A stretch of 64,000 bases of DNA, taken from Trichoplusia ni. Taxonomy: Eukaryota > Arthropoda > Insecta > Lepidoptera > Noctuidae. Location of the stretch: NCBI RefSeq assembly GCF_003590095.1, contig NC_039494.1, positions 5,456,001 to 5,520,000 of the forward strand. The letters run 5' to 3'. The stretch's first letter is position 1; every line of letters begins with the position of its first letter. The notes beneath the pieces are model-generated. The model was not told where the DNA came from and did no database searches. It worked only from the letters and a program-made list of their open reading frames with translations. Positions 38,172 to 49,200 of the stretch are shown here, piece by piece. A program made the translations under genes and the position numbers.

Positions 38172-41100
38172 TTATTCCTTCCACGCAGAGAATTTCATTT
38201 GTGGGATCTCGCTGCACGAAACTAATGGGTTCCTGTAAAATGACAAAAAAACCATTTAGTCATTCGCAGATTATGCCCTTATAGGTAAATCAAAGTTGAA
38301 TCAATGAATAGGAATATGCATTAACTATTGTTTTTTTTTTTTGATAGATTATTCTTTCCAGTTTCTTAAAAAGACACACACACTTAGGAATTTATTCCTT
38401 GTTTCATGGGGTTATAACAAACATCAAAAATACAAAGAAACCTAGGCTCAGAACCAGCATTTGTGGATCATACAAATGCTTGTCCTGAGTTTGTGCGGGA
38501 ATTGAAACCGTGGCATGTCGCTCACAGTAAATTTTAGCGGGTTGATCTATGCCACTCTGCTATCCCCGCACAGTTAAATTTTCAAATACGAAGCACGATC
38601 ACTTGCTATGCTGCAAATGTATCAACAAAAGATGAACTTCTCTTACTTGGGGCCGACGTTGTAGAAGCCGCGCTTTACAACTTGTCCGACACCCTCGCCA
38701 ACGTTGCACAGAAGTCTTGCCAAACTTGACTTCCTAATCTCCTTCAGTTGGACTGAAAAATAATAAATAGCAAAGTAATCAAAAATGCTTAAAAACAGAG
38801 ACCTGCGTCAGGCGAAGACGTAAATCGCCACTCCTCAAGATTCGGGCTGATTAAATTCCAGCTCAATCAGAAATCGGCAAAGAGGTTTTATTGAGCATGT
38901 AATATTCGACTAATGGGGCAGGCAGGCATTGAAAAATTGAGTCTTGCCTGTCTAAGATATTAATGAATGAATTTTCTTTTTAAAGCTTAAAATTACCTTT
39001 GTTAAAAGCATGCGGCCTGTTTGGTCTTTCGTACCAATGTCTGTCTCCTTTGATGGATCTGCTTAAAGCATCCAAAGTGATGTCACCGAGTGTTTTGGAT
39101 ACACTGCCACCCTGCATGTGCCTCTCAGACCACATACCGGCCATAAGATCAATGTCTCTCACATTTTTGTAGAGCAACGAAAGTTTGTAGATATTCTAAA
39201 AAAAAAATTGATTGAACCAGTAAAGTTAATAGAGAAATCATTTACATTGTATGCCATTGTAGAAGTTCAAGAAGACGATATGTAAAGCAATATTACCTCT
39301 TCATCAATAAGTGGAGACAGATCTTCGAAGTCGTTAACAGTAATGTTATTGAATAGCTTGACGTAGTCGACGTAAGGAGCCAAACCGAACAAACGGTTTT
39401 TGTGCATGTCACTGGTAGCGAGGTCCAAGACTCGTTGAACAAGGGGCAGACCACGTTCAGAAATCTTAAAATGATTATTTAAATTAGTTTAAAAACAATA
39501 CGGTCTCCATTTTTTTTTCACATCGGATTATTAGACAAAATGTTGTAAATTGTTTGTCGAGTAGATTTCAAAGAAGTGGAAACTTAAGTGGTGGTAACTT
39601 GTCGGTTAATAGGTACTAATAAGTGACGTCACAGGAGATTCGTACTTATTGTATCTTAAACAAGAAATGAAGATGTACAATTAAACATTTGGTATCAAAT
39701 TTTTTTTTGGAAAAAACTGTTTTTCTAGTTCGAGACCCAAACGAACTTACATCATAATCGATACTGTGGTCAGGGTTGTGGCAAGGCTGTCTGATGAATC
39801 CGTTGGTAATGTATTCTTCGTTCTTGTCTTGAGGCACCCATCCAGTCCTGAATAAGATCTCTAACAACGGCATGTCTCCGACCTTGTTTCCTTCTTTGTC
39901 GTACAAACTGAGAAGAAAATATGTGTTACTTTTGCGCGGCATAGCTTCGTACAGTCATTTTGGTCTAGTGGTTAGAAGCCCTGACTGCTATAACGAAGGT
40001 CAATTGTTCGATTCCCACCACGTAAGAATTTTTGCGATGAGCGATTATTTTTCCCGTGACTGGGTTTAATTTATTTAGCTATAGAACGTAATATTTGTTG
40101 CCGAAAATACTAACACAAAGTTCTTGAATGTACACAAGAATGGAAACTTAGTTAAATTTCTAAAATCATTTTTGAGGAGGTAATTTTGAGTAAGGTACTC
40201 ACTGCGAAGTAGCTTCTATCATAGTGTGGAACCAACGCAACGCAAAGTTGTATTCCAAGGTCATCACTGGGTACAATTTGTCATCGTAGACGTCCCTGAA
40301 TCCCTGGTCTTTGTTAAGAATTCCAGCTTTGACTAGATTGTCGTAACCTGTTGACAGAATTTATTCATCAATAGATTCTATGTTTTTCGTTGACAGAAGT
40401 TTGAAGAAATGAAAAAGAAAGCGAGTAGTAGTTTTCATTTTATAAAAAGTTTCTCACCCATAACAGCTGGTAGCCATTCATAGAAGTACATGTTCTGTTG
40501 GAAGGCAATGTTGATGTCTCTTGCAGTTTGGAAAAGAGTTTCATCATCCCAGTGTGGGTTGACCTTAGCCAACTCTTTGGCAATGAAGTTGTGGTTTCTG
40601 TAGAACCACAGTGTGTACATATGGATTGGCAACACACTGTTAAGATCTGAGAAAATGATATAAAGAATTTATTACTTAAATGCTGTAGTTAAAGAATTTT
40701 TTAGTCTTTCGATGCGAAATTTGCCACGGTGCAGAAAAAACATCTGTTTACAAACGAAAAAAAAAATACTTAGAGAGATGTTATGTAACAGATATTATTA
40801 ACCAATATGAACAGAAAATTTCATGAATTCGGTCAATCCGTTTCGGAGTAGTTTAACTACAAACACCGCGACATGAAAAATTTATGTATAATTAGATTTT
40901 AATCAGATTGAATGTCATGAAACTAACTGAAATAAAACTAAAAGTTGACTAGAGTCTTAAAACTGCAAAGCAAGGTTATTTTCTATGGATTCTTTAAGAA
41001 TTGTCGCTACATACTTCTTATAAACATGCAAAACTATTAAAAGACAATTTATCTTACGGTTTTGGTAACATCTAGTTTCTTTTGGAGCCTGGTTTAATAG

Positions 41101-44100
41101 GCAGAGTCCTCGAGGTCCAGTTGGCGGGAAGAGTCTTCCATTTTCTTCCTCAGTTATCAAGAGTCCATCTTTGTAAGTCCTGGCTTTTTCTCCATCATTA
41201 AACTGGTTGTAAATAGGAGAAGAGTCGAAAGAGGGTGTCGCTCTAATAATCTGAAAATAAATAAACTCACTTATGTTTCTTTTTGTGCGATATGGTTAGA
41301 TATTTTTTTAAACGTTTAGCTGTATTAAGCTCTCACGATCAGAATTGCTAGACCATTAGTAACCGTAATAACTAAAAAAGGACAAAAACTTCACGATCAA
41401 AGGTAAGCAGCGGTTGTTACAGTCATAAATTAGTCACCCTACCGATTTGAAGTTTATTGTAATTTTACGGATTCCTCAGCGTCGCAAGTCCGATTCACAC
41501 TTGACCGGCTTTGATTGCAGAAGGATTTAAATATTCAACCTACCAGGGAAGGTACTTTTTCTTGGGTACAGTGGAAGTCTTGGTACGTTTGCGGTCTGGT
41601 CAAGTTCAAGCAGCGAATACCACTGAATCTATGGATGGGGTCGTCCTCTGGTATGATGTTGGGCGTGCATTCTGGGTCATTCATGTGTTCAGGTTCGCAG
41701 CAGTCAGTTTTCTCTAATAACATTTTTTCTGAAAAAATACATTTTAATATACTAGCTGTTACCCGCGACTTCGTCCGCGTGGTTAAAAAATAAAACTTAG
41801 GATTTTTTTTAAATCGGATTCGTTTTTTTGCGTTTCTGCCCTTAGTTGTACAGATTTCATTACTGATCTGCTCCTGTTAATCATAGATTGATAGTAGATA
41901 TATATCCTATTGCCTTCCTGAGTTAATGGACTAACACTGAAATATTTTTTTTATACCGCTCAGTAGTTGCTGAGATTAGGGCGTTCAAGCGTGACAAACT
42001 CTTCAGCTTTATAATATAAGTAGGTATGTGTAGGTTATGTGCGTGCATATAGGAAAAATTAAACTCAAGGAACGTTTTTTAAATAATATGATAAAGAGGT
42101 AAAATTTGTGAGTCTGTGAATGCTGAACCGATTTCGGAAATTCTTTTACTAATAGAAAGTCATGTTATTTTATTTTGCACCTCTGGCAAGTAACTTTTCC
42201 TTCAAAGATTGGACAGGGTTTTTCATACACACTGTATATACCCAAAAGCAAGTTCTCAAGATGATGGTAGAGTGTTTCAATCCTTTACACACCGATCGTG
42301 TGCTTCTGCCGGTCAGAAATATGAGCCGTTGGGTCATTTGCATGTCATGATAATTCGATACAAAATATATTTGGAAAAACTTTGGTTCATTTTTAGGCAA
42401 TAATGACCAATAAGGTGGTAAACTTGGGCTTGCACATTCAATGTTAGCATAAATCGGCCTGCTTAAGTCTGTTGCACCAAAAGATGGAATGTGAATGGTC
42501 ACCGCTTAGCAGTCTTAATATTTCGTATTTTCCCAACTGAGAAGAACATACCGTTTGTTTCTTTTTGCCATTTAACACCTTCATAATATATACCGAACCA
42601 TATCTGATGTCGGAATCTGTAGCGCAGTCAATCATAGGAGTATAGGAAAATGCACTCCGTTCCTTATCAACCTAAGAAAGGCCGCCATGCCTTGCGGCAA
42701 CATTTTGAGACACATCCGATACGTTATGTCAGATGATTTCGACATTGTTCAAAGAATGTCGAAGGCGATCAGAATTCAAATGTTCGTTGCGCTCTTTTTC
42801 TGTCTCTTAATGCCGTTCTCCAGTTATTCTTTCTTTCTGATTTTCTAATTGATTATGAATATGTTAGTGTGTGAGTTTTCGGTACAATTTTTGTTTATCT
42901 CGGTCAAACTGTTGACCATCACGTTCATCACTTGTTTCAAAAGACTTATTAGTAGATATGCAAATTCGCTGAGAACTCAAGCATAATTTTCTATCAGTAA
43001 ACGTCTCCGACTCGCGATACAATGCGTGACGTTCACGATCAGCGGACTGTCGCGCATGTTCTGCACTTGCCTCTAGAGATCTAGAAGCAGATGCGTAGAT
43101 ACGCTGAGATATGAAACGCAATTAACGCTACGGAGCGAGTTGCAGCCTGATATTCTCGAACAGCATCAACTCTCTCCTGACGCTCTTCGATAGATTCTTG
43201 GGACCTTATGATCCTCCATATTTTAGCTCCTTTGAAACGTTGGGAAAGATTTACCTTTTTTAGTCATGGTTATAGTTTTATTGCGAAGTTACCTGATCAA
43301 GTAAAATGTAAGTGACTGGTCCGCTGGCTACTACGTAGGTTTTATGACAATATATAAAACAATAAAGACTTCTTTTAATTTACTTTTCAAACTATGACAG
43401 ACATCAAAATATGTCAAATGTTTGACAGGAAAGTAAGGTAAAGGCACCTAATTCCGCGGTGTTTTCATTATAAATTAAAACATAAATTGAGTGTTTAATA
43501 TACCTTTCTGTAGAATTAGCAATTTTTATTAGAAGTGTTATTTATCTAAATTTTGAAATATACTCACAGATTGACTGTATAAAAGATAAAAAATGTTAAA
43601 TAGTGTAAAATGTAAAGAAGTCTGAGTCACCTTATTCCGATTTAAAAATTCAAATTCCAATGCATTTTGTTCCTAATTCTGAGTGTAAAAAATATTTAGG
43701 AAAGGAGAAAGGCAAATCTAGTGAAAAAATACTCAAGAGTTAAGTGTTTTCGATAAAAAATATAAACCTCATAATATTTTGAACTAAACAAAAACTCACA
43801 CAATATAAAACTATCATCTTAAACACTATTTAGCAAATTTAGTATGAAACATGCATTCAAGTAGCTGCTAGCCTTAAACTGAGCGATTATTAGAAAACCT
43901 ACATATACTAAAGCCATCATTAATTGTAAGACTATTTGTGTGTGTACATAAATTATTAAAAAAACCAGCTAAATTATTAATTAAATAAGACTTTGCTTTG
44001 ATAAGACCGTTTTTTTTCACAATATCGAAATATGGTACCTTTACCTTAGTAAATTAAATTTGTTATTTTTTCGCCTTTTCCGCAATTTTTTCGAATTTTC

Positions 44101-45571
44101 TCACCGTTTAAACCTTCCCTGGACTTCTACGAATACTTCAAGACTAAAAAAAGCCAAATCGGTTCAGCCGTTGTCGAGTTTTAGTGAGACTAACGAACAG
44201 CATTTCATTTTTATATATATAGATTACTTTCATAACTATTTCATCTTAAAAATTCGTCATTTGATTAGGTAACTTATTAGTCACTGACTTGCATTGAAGA
44301 AAAATAGGTTTAATAAATCAATGTCTTACTTTTTTGTACAATTTAAATGGTTTAAGAGTATCAGTATCCATTTCTAAGGTTTCTGAAAAACCAAACTTGA
44401 TATTTTTTGTCTAAAATCACGTATTATAAACAACAAACTCGCTCTAGATCTGATATTACACTTTGCAAATAGTATTTAATAATAATAATTCTCACCTATA
44501 TCATGTATGGATGCAATGTCCATCAACACGTAAGCCGCGAAGCTGGGTACTTGCTGGCTGAGCTCAGGGTGGCTAGATTTTCCGATCTTCAATAAAGCAG
44601 TACGGACTTTTCTGGGAAGAGGGAGATCCTCACCGTCAGCAGCTTTTCTGGGTTCATTACCTGTAATGATAATGTGACGAATAAAACAACAGATTTCGTA
44701 GGTCTCTTTATTTCAAAAAATTTAGGGCCAAGTTTAAAGTTTGGAAGCCTTAAAAAAAACTCCATCTAGTCTCAAACTAAGATAATTGATAAAACTACAT
44801 ACAGATAGTGTACCTCTACATTAATCAATTCAATATTCAAGATAGCCATAGTCTTACATACCATTGTGGTAAACTGAATCCAGGAGCCTTATCATGGGCA
44901 CGAAGTATGCTCCTTTAGCCGGTTGGTTGAGGTTGTTACACGATCCATCCAGCCGTCTCCATTCATTAGGGTCACATGGTGCTATATCGAAAGTGCAAGT
45001 GCTGAAACAAAATCATTGTTTAGGCCTTACAGGAGATGTATTAAAATCAAAAGAATAGGATTGATCACAAGCAGGTCTTTTTCAGGCTCTTTCGAGTTGC
45101 CCTATAGAGATTACTCAGAAGATATTTGTATTAAGGAGAGACGAAAAAGATAAACCGTACAAAGTAGTTATAGTTTTGCTAATGGTATTTTTCAAACCGT
45201 ATTAATTGGTATTGAAACAGAATTTAACGAAATTGTTGTAAAAAAAGTCGCGATTCCGGCTTGTAGCAGTCAGTTGCTGTCTGTTGAAAAAGCCCAGATA
45301 GCCTATCACTGACTCTTAAGACAGTAGTGGTGTATCACTTCCACAATTTTTTCGAAAAAGTTAAGAGAATGTATGATCTTCCGAAAAGTGTCGTGATAAA
45401 AATATGAGAATAAAAACTATGAGTAGTTATAGGTACTTACTCGGTCGCATTTAAGTTTTCATAATAGGTCAGTAAAGACTTGCTGACTGGTTGAGATGAA
45501 TGGTAGTCGTAGCGAACCCCAAAAGCTAGGTTCGCTAGCAGAAAAATGGCTACAACGCACTTGAGTGACAT
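38172..45571 (-). CDS. secreted haem-peroxidase-family protein, 12 exons, probably catalytically altered
   Basis: Exons on the minus strand: 45571-45441, 45001-44862, 44660-44496, 41728-41544, 41250-41058, 40646-40458, 40347-40203, 39907-39751, 39464-39297, 39195-38997, 38752-38647, 38232-38172. All introns are GT-AG, frame is kept, and the 1839-nt CDS gives 612 residues. A signal peptide (hydrophobic core 5-17) probably ends after AFG18. Family blocks follow in order: CDPNEWRRLDGSCNNL (about 53-68), a CC..C segment in exon 4, a TPSFDSSPIY calcium loop (212-221), RNHNFIAKEL and NPHWDDETLFQTAR, RWFHTMI with proximal H375, FEDL, KGDRHWYE, LARLLCNVGEG, and a terminal NPLVSCSEIP. The position of the distal histidine reads M137 (FAAYVLMD), the haem-linking Asp reads L136, the catalytic Arg reads H272 and the haem-linking Glu reads S275. 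The animal peroxidase family uses these residues to activate peroxide, so this paralogue is probably not an ordinary peroxidase. One N-glycosylation sequon (N41-A-T) is visible near the N-terminus. Subfamily and substrate are unknown. Confidence 0.93.
38395..38575 (-). mobile_element. tRNA-derived SINE in intron 11 of the peroxidase-family gene
   Basis: On the minus strand it has an A box TAGCAGAGTGG (38562-38552), a B box GGTTTCAATTCC (38509-38498) and a hairpin with ACAAATGC..GCATTTGT, the same arrangement as the SINE at 2498. It is inserted in the sense orientation relative to the host gene. Confidence 0.7.
39957..40105 (+). mobile_element. tRNA-derived SINE in intron 7 of the peroxidase-family gene
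   Basis: A box TGGTCTAGTGG at 39961-39971 and B-box-like TGTTCGATTCC at 40005-40015, then GACTGGGTTTAATTTATTTAGCTATA as in the SINE at 2498. It is antisense to the host gene. The B box differs from consensus, so this is an older copy. Confidence 0.75.
41752..42022 (-). mobile_element. short Helitron-like element in intron 3
   Basis: Read on the minus strand it ends with ACCACGCGGACGAAGTCGCG, GGTAACAG and CTAG (41755-41752), followed by T. The 5' part (TATTATAAAGCTGAAGAGTT, then CTAATCTCAG and AACTACTG) matches the element at 50735-50982. The 3' end lies only 23 bp from the acceptor-side boundary of exon 4. The exact 5' end is uncertain. Confidence 0.7.
42085..42165 (+). repeat. transposon fragment in intron 3
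   Basis: GAGGTAAAATTTGTGAGTCTG, then GCTGAACCGATTTCGG and AATTCTTTTACTAATAGAAAG form the front part of a dispersed lepidopteran element. It may belong with the end fragment at 44060-44225. Confidence 0.4.
42170..43260 (-). pseudogene. decayed Helitron protein coding region in intron 3
   Basis: Three disconnected frames read in order on the minus strand. The first (43260-42864) encodes a charged repetitive segment: RSQESIEERQERVDAVREYQ, then after a frameshift SRSLEASAEHARQSADRERH and a related second unit. The second lies at 42635-42444. The third (42502-42170) includes RPIYANIECASP followed by NEPKFFQIYFVSNYHD, resembling the N-terminal domain of Helitron replication-helicase proteins (the G-Y-I..P.F.QIYF block). 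Frameshifts and stops separate them, and no helicase motifs remain. It is in the same direction as the host gene but cannot be part of it, as the flanking exons join in frame without it. Confidence 0.55.
44060..44225 (+). repeat. transposon 3' end in intron 3
   Basis: TTTAAACCTTCCCTGGACTT, then CCAAATCGGTTCAGCCGTTG and a terminal TTTCATTTTTATATATATAG form an ending I recognise from abundant lepidopteran non-LTR-like repeats. The 70-codon frame over it is not a gene. Confidence 0.55.
44745..44800 (-). repeat. SINE tail fragment in intron 2
   Basis: On the minus strand it contains CTTAGTTTGAGACTAGATGG, the tail word of the SINE at 2498. No head is present. Confidence 0.55.
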
Positions 45572-45581
45572 TTTAAATGAA

Positions 45582-45615
45582 GACTGCCGATTTCCGGTAA
45601 TTCTGGCCTTTTATA
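45582..45615 (-). promoter_or_regulatory. core promoter of the peroxidase-family gene: TATA box plus initiator
   Basis: On the minus strand, TATAAAAG lies at 45615-45608 and an initiator-like GCAGTC at 45587-45582, with its A at 45585. The spacing from the first T of TATA to the initiator A is 30 bp, as in arthropod TATA promoters. This predicts a 13-base leader before the ATG at 45571. Confidence 0.7.
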
Positions 45616-46092
45616 CAATTATTGTACCTATTTATTTATGATAATTTATTAATATAATTATCTTTATACAAATATGAAGCTAAGTTGGAATGTTCATGAA
45701 AACCGAAAATGTCATGAATGCCATATTGTGCTTATCGTAAATTCTATTGCATGGGTGTCTTTGTGCATATGACTTGAATGTTAGTAAAACCACGCGATAC
45801 AAGGATGAAACACCTTAGTACGTCAGTCAAAAGTCCTACGGAGACGTGTCCTAACTCTGCCTAGTTTTCAAATATATTTGAGCGAGCACTCTCTCTCTCA
45901 CTTCTTAGAGAAATGTTACTTGCGTACTTTAAGGCTAACCGAACTGTTCTATGCGAAGGTAATTTTTTTATTGGAATATCGCATGAGAAGTATTTTTATC
46001 ATAGGAACCCTAAGCCAGTCCAGGAAGAACATTGCATTTGTTTATTGAAAACAGCATTGCCTGTAAATTAAAATAAGCCGAGCTCAGAAGAA

Positions 46093-46117
46093 AAACTCAG
46101 GGGTGACCCCTGAGTTT
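46093..46117. repeat. perfect 11-bp palindrome with 3-base loop
   Basis: Arms AAACTCAGGGG (46093-46103) and CCCCTGAGTTT (46107-46117) surround TGA. The right arm coincides with the start of the dispersed repeat at 46104. Confidence 0.9.
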
Positions 46118-46225
46118 GTTTCGACGTTTTTTTCACAGAGTAGCCAGTTAGGAAATGTCGATAGCAGAAGAATTAAAAAAATCATTTGACATGTAGAAAA
46201 GACATTATTTATCATAAAAATAAAC
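46104..46225 (+). repeat. dispersed repeat, copy B (partner at 27198-27342)
   Basis: TGACCCCTGAGTTTGTTTCG, then AGTAGCCAGTTAGGAAATGT and GACATGTAGAAAAG follow the same order as copy A. Confidence 0.6.
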
Positions 46226-49200
46226 AATCTTATATCAATGTAACATGCTTGTAGAAAACCAAAGAATTTGAGGAATTACTTTCATTTTCTATTCTAAATC
46301 TTCGCGTACGACTAGGATTTGAAATAATGTACCTGAATATCATATCAATGGAATGTTCTAGAAATGTATTTCTAAATAATATTTATAAGTTGAACTAAAG
46401 TCACGAGGTGAAGTATGTATTGTTCTTATTTTAACAAACAAAAAATACCACCTTAAAAGTATTTTTTTAACATTGAACTTTGTTTACATTGAGCAGCTAT
46501 TTTCTTTGACCTTCATTTTGTGTTTCAAGTGTTTAAATAAAAGCAAAAAATACTGGAAAAGATACATACCTGTGAACTAGTTTTTATATCGAAAATAGGC
46601 ATATTTCATCGAACAAATTTTATTTGAAACAAGATAGCTGCAATGTAACTTATAACATTTTTTTTCAACAACGCCCATTTTTACATAATTCGTTATTGAT
46701 ACAAGTGTAAGATATCAAGGAAATCATAAGAGGAAATATCTCCCAAAGTACCTATTATTTTCTCATTTTTAATCATAAATAAAAGTATCAAAACGTTTGT
46801 AAATAGTCACGCTTCGTTATTGCTTTCTTTATTTACTGATTATAATTTTTTTATATTATCTTTTCTACTTATTAACTAAAACAACTTTTATCAGCAAAAA
46901 ACACGTTCGTGCTCAAGTTTTGTACAGTTTCCCCTTTTATCCAAAATCAAGAATGAATTCAAGCCTAATAAATAAAGTTGGCTGATGTCAGGACAAACTG
47001 TAAGCCAGTCTGATCCCCCAAACTCCTTAACGCCGGGTGCCACCTAATTAAATGATTACCCGCCTGTACCCAGCTTAGGAGTTATTCGTTTTTCTTTTCC
47101 AACTGTATTTTTTGCGACCTGTCCTATTTTGCAAAGGTCCCTTAATTAAAATTGATTGTGTTTTAACGTCTTTTTTGTAGTTACATTTTTCTGTACCTAT
47201 TTCATGTGAATAACATGCTCTCTTTGAGCAACAGATTAATAGGCAAACACATAAAATACAAAAAGAGAGGAATAACGTAATCTTAATACAAAATATTAAT
47301 CTTCCTTTATTGCCAAAGCCGAGGTAGACATAAAAATATATTTCTTAGCCGTTCCTTGTAGGGGAAGCTCGGTTCAGTGAGCAAGAAAGAATATTAGAAT
47401 ACTCCTATTGAAAAGCTGGAACGAATTGAAAAACAACGCTTAGATACTGTGTTACGATTTCAGAGTGTTTTGCAGTACAGGCGAAATATATTTGCATTTG
47501 TAACATGAAATATATTGTTAAATTAATATGATTTTTGGTATTACCTAGCATGAAGATTTTTATGTCATCCAGCATCAGCTAACTTAAAAAAGATTGTCGG
47601 AAATTAGTATGAAAACAGGTCTTCATATTAAACCCTAAATATCTATATAATTTTGATATTCTCAAGTTTTATACTTTTAGGCTAACCATAAATGACTTAA
47701 CATAACTTATGATTGCATATGACGACGTAGTTTTAAAGGCGGTAGGCGAAAACCCAGCAAATGACATTCAAACATCTAAGAAGGGTATTAACGTTTTTCT
47801 AGTGGTGAAAGATCTTTGGTCGATGATGGCAGGTGGTTAAGATGTATGTACGGGTCTTTTGACCTTCAAAAACTGAGGTGAAAACCAAGCTTAAACCAAG
47901 TACCTACTTACATGAAAATATATAACAACAATAAATTCTAAATCTCTTCCTATTGAAATCACCGCGTCTAAACGTAAGTACCAAGCTTCATTCTTTCGTA
48001 AAAACAAAACGGAATTGATAAAAACAAAAAAATCTCTCGTCGCTATAAGAAAATCCCATCTATTATAATATCTCATTCCCATTGCACGATCTAATTTCCT
48101 ATTCATCGAACGCCATATTTCTGGCGCCCTACTGTAAAACTTTTTTATTTCGCAGTCGAGATAGACTTTATTTTTCAGAACACAGAGCTCATTTTGTAAC
48201 GTCTGAACTTAAAGTAGAAGCTTGTAATCTCTTAAGAAATTCGATACAAAGTCTCAAAGATGTATTTTATCTCTTGGTTTTGAGGAAAACCTACGCGTTC
48301 TTGTAAATCAATACGAAATATTGAATTAATATAAAAAACATGATTTGCAAACGATTAGGTAATTAAATATTTTGCCAAAGGATTGTCTTTGTTTAAATTT
48401 CAAAGGGATCTTCCTTTTTATTAATCCTTCATACACCGGCAGTGATAAGATATCTTAGTGGTAAGACCTACCAAGTCCAATACTATAAAAAAAAGAAACA
48501 AAATATCACAAAACTCATGTCACGTGTTCACTCGTATCCCAAGTCAAACGCAGTAATTGAAGCAACAAACATGTTTAATTACGATGTTTAATTGCGACCA
48601 CAATTCGCCACGAGGTGTACGACGTTCTAATTCATTAGGTTTTGCGAGAAATTCGACGGCAGTCTTATTCGGTTGATTTGGTTTGCCTCTGAATTATTGC
48701 CATTCGTTTATGAGAAAGATTAGTTTTTCTTGAACGAAATTGTACTTAATATAATGAGAACCTAATAAGTGTATTGGTATAGACAATCACCTTTTATTTT
48801 TCATCTTCTTTACAAATCACTATTTGTTCAATATGATTTCAAGAGAATGATATAAAAAAATAATAATTATGGTATTTAGTTTTAAGGTGAGATCCCCAGG
48901 CTAATGCTAAACGAATTCTCATATAAGAAGGAAATTCTAAAAATTGTGATCCCCCAATCTTTTTGATAGATCCTAATTTTCCTGATAAAAAAAATTTTTC
49001 AGAGACTTCAATTTTTGGACCAAATCTAAAATATTTCTCAGTACCGCAGGATTCTAATCAAAATAAGACGAGAAGCGAGTGCAGTGTGAAATGCGGCAAT
49101 TACCTCAAGAGCCGTGTCACACATCCTGCTAACTCTTTACTAGTGACGGGACACGACAGTCCTTGAGGAATATCGATAGTTTTAGTTTCAATTCCACGAT

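Noticed and set aside
39646..41723. Separate small genes at 39646-39942, 40435-40637, 40957-41160 and 41535-41723
   Set aside because: They are single exons of the one peroxidase-family gene, extended into introns by open-frame calling.
42209..42403. Plus-strand frames at 42162-42403
   Set aside because: Antisense shadows of the decayed Helitron coding region.
42864..43121. An independent gene for the charged repetitive 85-codon frame
   Set aside because: It begins at a TTG, continues upstream in another frame after a frameshift, and fits a decayed Helitron protein.
44923..45153. Plus-strand 76-codon frame
   Set aside because: It overlaps exon 2 and its intron on the opposite strand and has no homology.
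38172..45571. Storage protein (hexamerin) as first idea for the multi-exon gene
   Set aside because: The spliced protein carries haem-peroxidase blocks such as DGSCNNL, NPHWDDE and LARLLC, and none typical of hexamerins.
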